Shown: piece after piece, positions 26,298 to 34,784 of the stretch
How positions within the stretch are numbered: position 1 is the stretch's first letter
Layout of the letters: the number at the start of each line of letters is the position of its first letter
NCBI RefSeq assembly: GCF_020880995.1
Contig: NZ_JAJISD010000004.1
Coordinates: 186,001-250,000 of the forward strand
Source of the DNA: Reyranella aquatilis
GTDB lineage: Bacteria; Pseudomonadota; Alphaproteobacteria; Reyranellales; Reyranellaceae
Direction of reading: 5' to 3'
Length of the DNA: 64,000 nucleotides
Notes under the pieces: model-generated
What the model was told of the DNA's origin: nothing
Databases searched by the model: none
The model's input: only the letters and a program-made list of their open reading frames with translations
Program-made: the position numbers and the translations under genes

Positions 26298-29143
26298 GCC
26301 GAAACCGCGTCTTCGCACCGCAGGCAGAGCAGCGGATGGACGGCCGACTTGCCGACCTCTTCCAGGACCTGCCAGCAGCGCGCGCACTTGGTGCCCTGGG
26401 CCAGGCTCGGCACGACCGCAACCCCGGCCACGTCCGGCAGGGTGAAGGCGCCGGCCGGCGCTTCGCCCACGACCAGATGGCCGCCGGACGTGATGCAGAT
26501 CTCGCTGAGGTCGAGGCCTTCGAGCGCCTTGAGATATTCCGGCGCGACGTGGACATGCGGCGCGGCCTGCAGGCTCGAGCCGATGCGCTTTTCGGCGCGC
26601 TCCAGTTCCAGGGCGCCGGTGACGACGCGGCGCAGGGCGCGAACGGTCTTCCACTTCTCCCCCAGCGCCGTATCGAGCCACGCCGGCGGAATGATGGGAT
26701 AGAGCCGCAGGTGAACGCTCTCGGCCTTGCCGTCGGGCATGTCGCCCGGCCGCGCGAGCCAGGCCTCCTCGGCGGTGAAGCAGGTGATCGGCGCCAGCCA
26801 CGCGGTCAGGAACGAGAAGACCTCGGCCATGACGGTGCGGGCGGCGCGGCGGCGCGGCGTGCCCGCGGCGTCGCAGTAGATCGAGTCCTTGCGGATGTCG
26901 AAGTAGAAGGCCGAAAGATCGACGGCGCAGAAATTGTGCAGCTCCGTTGCGATCGTGTGGAAGTCGTAGTCGTCGACCGCGCGCCGCAGGACGGTGTCCA
27001 GCTCGGCCAGGCGATGCAGCACCCAGCGCTCAAGCTCGGGCATCTCGGCATGGCCCACCGTCTCGTCCGACGAATAGCCGTCCAGGCTGCCCAGCAGGTA
27101 GCGCAGCGTGTTGCGCAGGCGGCGATAGGCCTCGGCCTGGTGCTTCAGGATCTCCGGCCCGATCCGCTGGTCCTCGGTGTAGTCGGTGCCGACCACCCAG
27201 AGGCGCAGGATGTCGGCGCCGTACTGGTCGCACACCGCCTGGGGGGCCGTGATGTTGCCCAGCGACTTCGACATCTTGCGGCCCTGCTCGTCGAGCGTGA
27301 AGCCGTGCGTCAGCACGCCGTCATAGGGCGCGCGGCCGCGCGTGCCGCAGCTCTCCAGCAGCGAGGAGTGGAACCAGCCGCGATGCTGGTCGGAGCCTTC
27401 GAGGTAGAGATCGGCCGGCCACTTCAGCCTGTCGTTCCCCTCCAGCGTGAAGGCATGCGTGCAGCCGGAGTCGAACCAGACATCGAGGATGTCGGTGACC
27501 TGCTCGAAATCGGCGGCATCGTACTTGTTGCCGAGGAAGCGCTCGGGCGGGCTGTCGAACCAGGCGTCGGCGCCCTCGGTGCGGAACGCCTCGACGATCC
27601 GGTCCATCACCTCGGCATCGCGAAGCGGCTCGCCGGTCTTCTTGTCGACGAACACCGCGATCGGCACGCCCCAGGCGCGCTGGCGCGAGACGTTCCAGTC
27701 GGGCCGCGTCTCGATCATCGAGCGCAGGCGGTTGTAGCCGGCGCGCGGCACGAAGCGCGTCGCGTCGATCGCCGCCAGTGCCTTCTCGCGCAGCGTGCCA
27801 CCGATCTCGGCGATCGGCTTGTCCATGGAGATGAACCACTGCGGCGCGTTGCGGAAGATCACCGGCGCCTTGGAACGCCAGGAATGCGGGTAGCTGTGCG
27901 TGATGCGGCCCGCGGCCAGCAGCTTGCCCATCTCGTCGAGCAGCGCGATGGCGGTGCGATTGGCGTCGCCCTTCTTGCCGTCCTGCGTGTAGACGCGCTT
28001 GCCCGCGAACAGCGGCACGTGCGGATAGTAGCTGCCGTCCTCGGCGACCGTGTCCGGCACCTCGACGCCGTTGGCGATACCCAGCTCGTAGTCGTCGGCG
28101 CCATGGCCAGGCGCGATGTGCACGAAGCCCGTGCCCGCGTCGGCCGTCACGAACTCGCCCGGCAGCAGGCGCACGTCGAACTCGAAGCCCCTGCCGCGGA
28201 ACGGATGCGCGGCAATCAGCCCCTCGAGATCGTCGGCCGTTACCTCGGCCAGGATCTTCGGCGTGAACTTCGTCTCCTCGGCGACCGCCTCGACCAGCTC
28301 GCGCGCCAGCACCAGCTTCTCGCCGACACGGGCCTTGCTGCCCTCGCCGACCGCCGCCACTTCGACCAGCGCGTAGGCTATGTCCTTGCCGTACGCGAGC
28401 GCGCGGTTGCCCGGCATGGTCCAGGGGGTAGTCGTCCAGATCACGATGGCGGCGCCGTCGAGCTTGCCGCCGTTCGACTTCACGACCGGGAAGCGGACAT
28501 GAATCGTGTCCGACGTATGGTCGTGATACTCGATCTCGGCCTCGGCCAGCGCGGTCTTCTCGACCACCGACCAGAGCACCGCCTTCGAGCCCTTGTAGAG
28601 GCCGCCATTCATCAGGAACTTGCCCAGTTCCCGCACGATGACCGCCTCGGACTCGTACTTCATGGTCGAGTAGTAATTGTCCCAGTCGCCATCGACGCCG
28701 AGGCGCTTGAACTCCTCGCGCTGGACCGTGATCCAGTGATCGGCGAAGGCGCGGCACTCGCGCCGGAACTCGACGATCGGGACCTGGTCCTTGTCCTGCT
28801 TCTTGGCGCGGTACTGTTCCTCGATCTTCCACTCGATCGGCAGGCCGTGACAGTCCCAGCCCGGCACGTAATGGCTGTCCTTGCCCAGCATCTGCTGGGT
28901 GCGCGAGACGAGGTCCTTGAGGATCTTGTTGAGCGCGTGGCCGATATGGAGGTTGCCGTTGGCGTAGGGAGGCCCGTCGTGCAGCACGAACTTCGGCCGC
29001 CCCCGGCTCTCGGCCCGCAGCCGGTCCCACAGCTTCATCTCGGCCCAGCGCTTCAGGAGTTCGGGCTCCTTCTTCGGGAGGCCCGCACGCATCGGGAAGT
29101 CGGTCTTCGGCAGGAAAACGCTGGATTTATAATCAGTTGTCAC
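26294..29143 (-). CDS. ileS: Isoleucyl-tRNA synthetase
   Basis: A 949-residue class I synthetase. The HIGH motif is in GNLHIGHALNKILKDL near residue 65, the KMSKS motif is in GRKMSKSLGN, and CP1 editing-domain blocks such as WTTTPWTMPGNRALAYG are present. A C-terminal zinc finger, TKCARCWQVLEEVG with LCLRCEDAV, closes the protein, as in E. coli-type IleRS. The start is GTG at 29143 (TTDYKSSVFLPKTDFPMRAG), which matches the conserved alphaproteobacterial N-terminus; the Shine-Dalgarno is weak. In related genomes ribF usually lies just upstream, but here a 4.7-kb insertion intervenes. Confidence 0.96.
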   Translation of the reverse strand: MTTDYKSSVFLPKTDFPMRAGLPKKEPELLKRWAEMKLWDRLRAESRGRPKFVLHDGPPYANGNLHIGHALNKILKDLVSRTQQMLGKDSHYVPGWDCHGLPIEWKIEEQYRAKKQDKDQVPIVEFRRECRAFADHWITVQREEFKRLGVDGDWDNYYSTMKYESEAVIVRELGKFLMNGGLYKGSKAVLWSVVEKTALAEAEIEYHDHTSDTIHVRFPVVKSNGGKLDGAAIVIWTTTPWTMPGNRALAYGKDIAYALVEVAAVGEGSKARVGEKLVLARELVEAVAEETKFTPKILAEVTADDLEGLIAAHPFRGRGFEFDVRLLPGEFVTADAGTGFVHIAPGHGADDYELGIANGVEVPDTVAEDGSYYPHVPLFAGKRVYTQDGKKGDANRTAIALLDEMGKLLAAGRITHSYPHSWRSKAPVIFRNAPQWFISMDKPIAEIGGTLREKALAAIDATRFVPRAGYNRLRSMIETRPDWNVSRQRAWGVPIAVFVDKKTGEPLRDAEVMDRIVEAFRTEGADAWFDSPPERFLGNKYDAADFEQVTDILDVWFDSGCTHAFTLEGNDRLKWPADLYLEGSDQHRGWFHSSLLESCGTRGRAPYDGVLTHGFTLDEQGRKMSKSLGNITAPQAVCDQYGADILRLWVVGTDYTEDQRIGPEILKHQAEAYRRLRNTLRYLLGSLDGYSSDETVGHAEMPELERWVLHRLAELDTVLRRAVDDYDFHTIATELHNFCAVDLSAFYFDIRKDSIYCDAAGTPRRRAARTVMAEVFSFLTAWLAPITCFTAEEAWLARPGDMPDGKAESVHLRLYPIIPPAWLDTALGEKWKTVRALRRVVTGALELERAEKRIGSSLQAAPHVHVAPEYLKALEGLDLSEICITSGGHLVVGEAPAGAFTLPDVAGVAVVPSLAQGTKCARCWQVLEEVGKSAVHPLLCLRCEDAVSA

Positions 29144-29278
29144 AAGAAACTCGGCACTGTGAGGAGCGATGGCGGCCTTCCGGAGGACAGCCGCAAACAG
29201 GCAGGACAAACCCGGCCGCGATCAGCGGACCGGGCGGATAATTCGCTCCAGGAAGGCCCCGATAAACATAGGGCGGGC

Positions 29279-29307
29279 AATCTAGGGATGGGGGTCGGGG
29301 GGGTCAA
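29279..29307 (-). promoter_or_regulatory. Candidate sigma-70 promoter of the ileS operon
   Basis: On the minus strand, TTGACC (29302-29307), a 17-base spacer and TAGATT (29279-29284) give five and four matches to the -35 and -10 consensus at ideal spacing. The start would fall near 29272, leaving a leader of about 130 bases before the GTG of ileS. Confidence 0.5.
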
Positions 29308-29389
29308 GGCGGGGCGGCCCAGCTCCGCTCACAGCCGACCGCGCGAGCCGAGGAAAAAGTCTCCGCGCATGAGACCTATTTGCGCGTGC

Positions 29390-29403
29390 CGAGAAATTTC
29401 TCG
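29390..29403. promoter_or_regulatory. Palindrome CGAGAAATTTCTCG upstream of the first orphan gene
   Basis: A perfect 14-bp palindrome ending 53 bases before the ATG of the 151-residue gene. Its core GAAATTTCTCG recurs at 30027-30037, 40 bases before the next orphan gene. An operator for one regulator controlling both genes is a reasonable reading, though not proven. Confidence 0.45.
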
Positions 29404-29456
29404 ACCGCCAAGCGATTAAGGCCGTAGAGTCGCGAACTCCAGCCGGGGGATGAAAC

Positions 29457-29912
29457 ATGGGACTGCTTTTCAACACGCCAGATACCGAGCAAATCATCAA
29501 GAAACTGAACAAGCAGTACGACGACAAGCCACCGGGTCTGCCGAATCACCGGGGTGATGCGATCTATTACTTGGACTATGTCAATTACCCTTCGCTTTGG
29601 TCCGTTGCGGACAAGCTCAGCCTATACCCAGGCAACAACAGCAATTCGCCGCCGGCGCGGAGATGGAAGTGCTTCCTCGACTACATTGATCCCTTGGTCG
29701 ATCCGGACCTGAAGGAGCCTATCGGCCCGATCCTGAGACGAGAAATTGCGAAAGCCTGCTCAGATCTGAACTGCGAAGCGATTGAGTTTTTTGCCGTGCC
29801 GGACACGGTCGTTCACGTCAATCTCGGCAACCTCGGGACCGGCGTCATGGGCAAGTACTCGCGCATCGTCACGCTTTTCACGTTGCCTGCCGGACAGATG
29901 GGTTGCCCCTAG
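29457..29912 (+). CDS. Hypothetical protein (orphan, 151 residues)
   Basis: An unrecognised soluble protein starting MGLLFNTPDTEQIIKKLNKQ. It is rich in Asp, Asn, Tyr and Pro, with a DAIYYLDYVNYPSLWSVADK segment near residue 34 and a C-terminal half (IGPILRREIAKACSDL, then FFAVPDTVVHVNLGN) that looks like an alpha/beta domain. There is no signal peptide or membrane helix. Base composition is clearly less GC-rich than the surroundings and codon use differs, suggesting recent acquisition. It is followed after 165 bases by a putative zinc protease on the same strand, and both share an upstream motif. Confidence 0.7.
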   Translation: MGLLFNTPDTEQIIKKLNKQYDDKPPGLPNHRGDAIYYLDYVNYPSLWSVADKLSLYPGNNSNSPPARRWKCFLDYIDPLVDPDLKEPIGPILRREIAKACSDLNCEAIEFFAVPDTVVHVNLGNLGTGVMGKYSRIVTLFTLPAGQMGCP

Positions 29913-30026
29913 CCGGGCAAGGGCTTGCCCTCTACCGAATCATTTGTCGCCAATTGGGACCGATTCCCACATTGGAGGGTTGGCGTCGCATCGACGGGGA
30001 GGCCGCGCGAGACGAACCGAGACGAG

Positions 30027-30037
30027 GAAATTTCTCG
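30027..30037. promoter_or_regulatory. Second copy of the GAAATTTCTCG motif
   Basis: GAAATTTCTCG, within CGAGGAAATTTCTCG (30023-30037), repeats the core of the palindrome at 29390-29403. It ends 40 bases before the GTG of the HETGH-containing gene. The flanks (GCGCGAG about 10-40 bases upstream) also look alike, so the segment may be a duplicated promoter or operator. Confidence 0.4.
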
Positions 30038-30077
30038 CCCCGGTAGCTTTGCAATCCAGTATGATGGATGAGGTGCC

Positions 30078-30590
30078 GTGCCCATTTTTGACGAAGTCGC
30101 AAAGCCTCACGAATTGTGGCCGGCCGACGCTCTTTGGCCACGACGCAGGGCTGAACTGTTGTTGCGCCGATTCGCCGTTGCATTCCCCGAAATCAAGTAC
30201 GACCTGTTATGGGAGCCCCCGATTGTTAATGCACAGGCATTCCATGGAGCACAGGGGCCTGCGGTAAGACTGTATGGTGGACTGGGAAGACATCGCTCGG
30301 CCGGGGTCGAGGCTCTCGCCCTGGCATTGGCGCACGAAACCGGACACCACTTGGCCGGGCCGCCATCGCATCCTCTTTACAAGAGCATCTCGAGCGAAGA
30401 ACAAGCAGATGCATGGGCAATATCAGTAGCGCTACCGCGACTATTCGGTCCGCCAAAGGCGAAGAAGTTCATTGAACTCGGCCGACGGCAACTCAGCAGG
30501 ATTGTCGAGAACTGGATGGGTCCTGCATCCTATGGAATGCTCACGGGCAGCTTTCCCTACAGTCGCGCTCCAAGTCGCCGCGATGGCTAG
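30078..30590 (+). CDS. Putative zinc metallopeptidase-like protein (HETGH motif)
   Basis: A 170-residue protein of unknown family. ALALAHETGHHLAGPPSH places H86-E87-H90 as a gluzincin-type zinc site. E107/E108 in SSEEQADAWAISVALP, 17-18 residues on, are good candidates for the third ligand; the EEQAD-helix pattern recalls M48-like and IrrE/ImmA-like peptidases. It has no signal peptide, so it would act in the cytoplasm. The start is GTG at 30078 after a GAGG sequence; no in-frame ATG gives the same domain. Composition is less GC-rich than that of neighbours. It lies downstream of the 151-residue orphan and may act on it or with it; this is inference. Confidence 0.72.
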   Translation: MPIFDEVAKPHELWPADALWPRRRAELLLRRFAVAFPEIKYDLLWEPPIVNAQAFHGAQGPAVRLYGGLGRHRSAGVEALALALAHETGHHLAGPPSHPLYKSISSEEQADAWAISVALPRLFGPPKAKKFIELGRRQLSRIVENWMGPASYGMLTGSFPYSRAPSRRDG

Positions 30591-30715
30591 GGCAAGAGAA
30601 GTGACACCCGGGGAATCGTGATTGCAGGCATGTTCGGTGAACTTCAATTTGTCCAGCAGGTATCACGAGCTTCTACTAATCTTTAGTGCAACGGGCACGA
30701 CTAACAGGGTCAAGG

Positions 30716-33700
30716 ATGCGTTGCTCCGCCTGCGATACCAACAACGCTAGCGACGCCCGCTTTTGCATCGATTGCGGAGCGGCGCTGGGACGGGCCTGCC
30801 CTTCTTGCCATTCGAGCAACCCGCCTGCTGCCCGATTCTGCGGGCAGTGCGGCACGGCACTCGCAACGAAGACTGCGACCAGCAAACCTCCGGCCAGCGA
30901 CGGTGAACTCAAGCAGATCACCGTACTGTTCGCCGACGTCTCCGGATCGACCGAGCTGATCGAGCGGCTCGATCCCGAAGAGGCGGCCAGGCGGCTCGCG
31001 CCCGCCATCGAGGCCATGCACGAGGCGGTTCGGCGTTTCGAGGGGTCGGTCGTCAAGGTCCAGGGTGATGGTGTCATGGCGCTGTTCGGCGCGCCCAATC
31101 CCCAGGAAGACCATGCGGTGCGCGCCTGTTGCGCGGCGCTCGCCATGCAGGCCTCGGTCAAGGCCCTGCCGGGCGGGGCGTTGCCGATCCGCGTCGGCGT
31201 TCATTCCGGAGAAGTGCTCGCCCGCACCGTGGCCACCGATTTCTCCACCGACTTCGACGCCACCGGCATCACCGTTCACATCGCCAACCGGCTGGAAGGC
31301 CTGGCGCCGTTGGGCGGCATCGCGATCTCGCCGGCCACGCTGCGGGGCGCCCGGCAGTTCGTATCGGTGGATTCGATGGGCGACCGGGAGGTGCGCGGCC
31401 TGTCGGCGCCGATGGAAGTGTTCCTCCTGACCGGCCTGCGGCGTGGGCCGACCAGCCAGCGCTTCAGCCTCGAACGCGAGCGCTCGGGCTTTGTCGGGCG
31501 CGATGCCGAACTGGCCCTGCTCGAGCGCAACCTCGAACGTGCGACGGAAGGAGACGGCTGCGCCGTCGGCGTGGTGGCCGAGGCGGGCATCGGCAAGAGT
31601 CGCCTGGCGTTCGAGTTTGCCGAACGATGCCGTGCCCAGGGTATTCGCGTGCTCGAAGGTCGCGCTCTGGCGCACAGCCGCGCCACGCCGTTTGAGCCCG
31701 TGATCGATATCCTCAGGGCGTTCTTCGAGATTGCACCGGACGACACCGCCGAGCGCGGTCGCGCCAAGGCAGCCGAACTTCTGGATCGCATCGATCCGGG
31801 CTTGAGCAGCGAGCTGCCGCTGCTCGTCGACTTCCTCGGCCTCGGTTCCGGTGCTCCTCCCCTACCGCGCATGGATCCGGGCACCCGGCGGGACCGGCTC
31901 GAATCGCTCTTCCGGCGCCTGGCACGCGCGGCCGGAGCGACCACACCGGCCGTGATCCTGCTCGAGGACCTCCACTTCATGGACTCCGGCAGCGAATCGC
32001 TGATCGAGGTTCTGGCGGAGGCCATGATCGGCACCCGTCTCCTGCTGCTGGTGAATTTTCGCCCCGGCTATGCAGCGCCATGGATGCGCGGCGACCACTA
32101 CGATCAGGTCTCGCTGGCACCGCTGCGCAAGAACGCCGCCGACGAACTGGCATCCCATCTGCTGGGCGACGATCGATCCGTCGCCCCGTTGCTGCCGCTG
32201 ATTGCCGACCGGGCGCGCGGCAATCCATTCTTCATCGAGGAGCTGGTGCGCAAGTTCGCCGACGGCGGCCACCTCGCCGGCGAGCCCGGAGCCTACCGTC
32301 TTCTCCGTATACCCGACATGAAGACGGTCCCCGACAATGTGCAGGCGATCGTGGCGGCGCGCGTCGACAGCCGGCCCGAAACGGAGCGCACGCTGCTCCA
32401 GACGGCCGCCGTCATCGGTCGCGAGTTCATGGTGCCGATCCTGGAGCATGTCGCGGGGCTGGCGGAAGCGGTCGTGAACATGTCCCTGCACCGCCTGTCG
32501 ACGGCCGGGCTCGTCTATGAAACCGGCGGTCCGCCGCCTGGAACCTTCGCTTTCAAGCACCCGATGCTTCAGGAAGTCGTCTACCGCTCGCTGGTCTCGG
32601 ACAAGCGGCGCGCGCTGCATTCCGCGGTCGCCGCCGAACTGGAGAAGACTCTGCCGGATCCGGGGGGCGCCCAGGCGGGCTTCATTGCCTACCACCTCGA
32701 GGAGGCGGGGAACATCCCGCAGGCGGCGTCGTACAACATGAAGGCCGCGATGTGGCACGGCACGCGCGATCCCGCGCAGGCGCTCGAAGCCTGGAAGCGC
32801 GTCCGCCGTTTGCTGCTCAGCCTGCCGCTGGAAGGCCCCGCACGCTATCCTCTGCTGATGGCGAGCGGCCAGATCGTGAACTTCGCCTGGCGCGAGGGCC
32901 TCACCGCAGCCGATGTCGAGCCCTACTACACCGAGGCGCTCGAGATCGCGCGCTCGCTCGGCGACATGCGCGCCATCACGCTGGTAACCGCCGCCTATGG
33001 CCGCGCGCTGGGCAGCACCGGCTCGGCGATGGACTATGTTGCCAAGGTGAGCGAGGCACGCGACCTGCTCGACCCGCAAAAGCATGCCGGACTGGCCGCG
33101 GTGTTGACCACCATCCGATGCCACGCACTCCGTCTGGCCGGTGACCTGCGTGCCGCCCTCGCCGACAACGATGTCGCGCTCGCCAATGTCGACAAGGTGG
33201 AGGAGCAGGATCAGCAGACTCTCGGCTTCCGCGTCGACGTCTGGGTCAAGGGCATGCGCGGCCAGACGCTGGCGATGATGGGCAGGTACGACGAGGCCCG
33301 CGCGCTCGCCACCGAGCTGATCGCGAGCGATGAATCCAAGGTCGATGTTCTGCATCGGCTGCAGGCCCATGCCACGATGGCCGATATCGCCTGGGGAACG
33401 GGCGACGTGACCCTCGCCACCGAACACTGCGCGGCCGCCCATCGCCTGGGCGAGAAGAGCGGCAATCCGTATCTCATGGTCTATGGCCGGGCCTACGCCG
33501 GCCTCGGCCAGGCCATGCGCGGCGAATATTCCGAAGCAACCACGACCCTGAGCAACACGCTGCGTCTCGCTCGCGAGCGCCAGGCGGGCCTCGAAAACGA
33601 AGCCCGGATCCTGTGCGACCTGGCATATGTTCAGCTGCGCGCGGGCCTCACCGACCGTGCGCAGGCAACCGCCGAAGAAGCCGCCGCCGTCGCACGGCGC

Positions 33701-33829
33701 CGGGACGCCAAGGTCTGGCTGGCCTATGCGGAGTGGCTGATCCGCGGACCGGCCTCGCCGGCGTTCAGGTCATTGCTGGCAGAATCGGGCGCGGAGCTGT
33801 TGACGCACCTGCCGTCGCCCCACGGCTGA
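30716..33829 (+). CDS. Zinc-ribbon / class III nucleotidyl cyclase / AAA-type ATPase / TPR-like signalling protein
   Basis: A 1037-residue multidomain cytoplasmic protein. Two zinc ribbons come first, with CxxC pairs at C3/C6, C17/C20 and C28/C31, C42/C45. A class III cyclase domain spans about residues 65-240, with metal aspartates D74 in LFADVSGSTELIE and D118 in VQGDGVMALFG, and later HIANRLEGLAP. An STAND-like ATPase follows, with Walker A EAGIGKSRL near residue 292 and Walker B VILLEDLHFMD. The last 400 residues are alpha-helical repeats. Related proteins are usually called adenylate/guanylate cyclases; which nucleotide is made is not decidable here. The ATG at 30716 puts the first ribbon at the N-terminus; a GTG at 30686 is possible. 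Confidence 0.9.
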   Translation: MRCSACDTNNASDARFCIDCGAALGRACPSCHSSNPPAARFCGQCGTALATKTATSKPPASDGELKQITVLFADVSGSTELIERLDPEEAARRLAPAIEAMHEAVRRFEGSVVKVQGDGVMALFGAPNPQEDHAVRACCAALAMQASVKALPGGALPIRVGVHSGEVLARTVATDFSTDFDATGITVHIANRLEGLAPLGGIAISPATLRGARQFVSVDSMGDREVRGLSAPMEVFLLTGLRRGPTSQRFSLERERSGFVGRDAELALLERNLERATEGDGCAVGVVAEAGIGKSRLAFEFAERCRAQGIRVLEGRALAHSRATPFEPVIDILRAFFEIAPDDTAERGRAKAAELLDRIDPGLSSELPLLVDFLGLGSGAPPLPRMDPGTRRDRLESLFRRLARAAGATTPAVILLEDLHFMDSGSESLIEVLAEAMIGTRLLLLVNFRPGYAAPWMRGDHYDQVSLAPLRKNAADELASHLLGDDRSVAPLLPLIADRARGNPFFIEELVRKFADGGHLAGEPGAYRLLRIPDMKTVPDNVQAIVAARVDSRPETERTLLQTAAVIGREFMVPILEHVAGLAEAVVNMSLHRLSTAGLVYETGGPPPGTFAFKHPMLQEVVYRSLVSDKRRALHSAVAAELEKTLPDPGGAQAGFIAYHLEEAGNIPQAASYNMKAAMWHGTRDPAQALEAWKRVRRLLLSLPLEGPARYPLLMASGQIVNFAWREGLTAADVEPYYTEALEIARSLGDMRAITLVTAAYGRALGSTGSAMDYVAKVSEARDLLDPQKHAGLAAVLTTIRCHALRLAGDLRAALADNDVALANVDKVEEQDQQTLGFRVDVWVKGMRGQTLAMMGRYDEARALATELIASDESKVDVLHRLQAHATMADIAWGTGDVTLATEHCAAAHRLGEKSGNPYLMVYGRAYAGLGQAMRGEYSEATTTLSNTLRLARERQAGLENEARILCDLAYVQLRAGLTDRAQATAEEAAAVARRRDAKVWLAYAEWLIRGPASPAFRSLLAESGAELLTHLPSPHG

Positions 33830-33830
33830 T

Positions 33831-34775
33831 TCAGGGCGCCGGGGCAAGTATTCGCCGCGCCGCCTCGCCGTCCGCCGCGATCTGGGCCTTCAGCGCATCG
33901 AGGCCCGGGAACTTCATCTCGGCGCGGATGAAATCGACCAGCGCGACCCGCAGGACCTTGCCGTAGAGGTCGCCCGCGAAGTCGAACAGGTGGACCTCGA
34001 AATTCTCCTGCAGCTTGCCGAAGGTCGGCCGCTTGCCGAGGTTGGCGACGCCGTTGCGCCAACCCTCGCCTTCCTGGCCCTCGACCAGCGCGCGCACGGC
34101 ATAGACGCCGAAGCGCGGGCGCAGGTGCTCGCCCAGGGAGACGTTGGCGGTGGGAAATCCGATGGTGCGTCCGCGCTGGTCGCCCAGCTCCACCGTGCCC
34201 TCGATTTCCCAGGAGTGCCCCAGCAGGTCGGCGGCCTCGCGGGCCCAGCCGTGCCGCAGCGCCTCGCGGATGCGCGTCGAGGAATAGATCTCGCCCTCGT
34301 GCGTCACCGGATCGACCACCGTGACACCGAAGCCGCGCCGTGCGCCCTCGGCGCGCAGCATCTCGACGTTGCCGCTGCGCCGCGCGCCGAAGGTGAAATC
34401 GTAGCCGCACACGACATGGCGCGCGCCCAGCCCGCTCAGCAGCACGTCCTCGATGAACGACGAGGCCGGCAGGTCCGCGAACGCCGCTTCGAAACGCTGG
34501 GCCAGCACGGCCTGCGCGCCATGCTGCGCGAGCAGGCGCGTCTTGGCGGGCAGCAGGGTCAATCGGAACGGGCCGGTGTCGGGCACGAAGAAGCCGCGCG
34601 GATGCGGCTCGAAGGTAAAGGCCACCACGGACGCGCCGAGGGAGGCGGCCCGCTCGCGCGCCTGCGCCAGCAGCGCCTGGTGGCCGCGATGCACGCCGTC
34701 GAAATTGCCGAGCGCCACCACGCCGCCCTTGCGGTCGGCCGGCACGGACCGCCAGTCGTCAAACACCGGGATCAT
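33831..34775 (-). CDS. ribF: Bifunctional riboflavin kinase / FAD synthetase
   Basis: A 314-residue enzyme converting riboflavin to FMN and then FAD. The N-terminal adenylyltransferase has GNFDGVHRGHQALL (residues 23-36), and later CGYDFTFGARRSGN and SSTRIREALRHG. The C-terminal flavokinase shows RTIGFPTANV near residue 205 and the expected FDFAGDLYG block. In most alphaproteobacteria ribF leads directly into ileS. Here its stop is one base from the end of the inserted convergent cyclase gene. A MaoC hydratase gene ends 9 bases upstream of its start on the same strand. Confidence 0.95.
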   Translation of the reverse strand: MIPVFDDWRSVPADRKGGVVALGNFDGVHRGHQALLAQARERAASLGASVVAFTFEPHPRGFFVPDTGPFRLTLLPAKTRLLAQHGAQAVLAQRFEAAFADLPASSFIEDVLLSGLGARHVVCGYDFTFGARRSGNVEMLRAEGARRGFGVTVVDPVTHEGEIYSSTRIREALRHGWAREAADLLGHSWEIEGTVELGDQRGRTIGFPTANVSLGEHLRPRFGVYAVRALVEGQEGEGWRNGVANLGKRPTFGKLQENFEVHLFDFAGDLYGKVLRVALVDFIRAEMKFPGLDALKAQIAADGEAARRILAPAP

Positions 34776-34784
34776 CGCGCCGGC

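Larger units (their letters stand above)
29144..29456. other. Intergenic region between divergent ileS and a hypothetical gene
   Basis: This 313-base stretch holds no convincing gene. On the minus strand it contains the ileS promoter candidate and about 130 bases of leader. Toward the right it contains the perfect palindrome CGAGAAATTTCTCG at 29390-29403, recurring in variant form before the next orphan gene. A G-run-rich section (29285-29315) and a mainly AT-richer right end are visible. No T-box or other leader RNA was recognised. Confidence 0.6.

Noticed and set aside
26336-29419. 1027-codon open frame on the plus strand across ileS
   Set aside because: Exact antisense of a certain ileS. 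It is rich in Arg, Val and Asp from GC-rich codon mirroring and has no domain. Long mirror frames are common in this genome.
29144-29456. Possible T-box or leader peptide before ileS
   Set aside because: No T-box sequence and no Ile-rich short frame were seen; T-boxes are not expected in this phylum.
29782-30267. 161-codon plus-strand frame spanning the gap between the two orphan genes
   Set aside because: Overlaps both better frames, has no ribosome-binding site, and its sequence reads as frame-shifted text of its neighbours.
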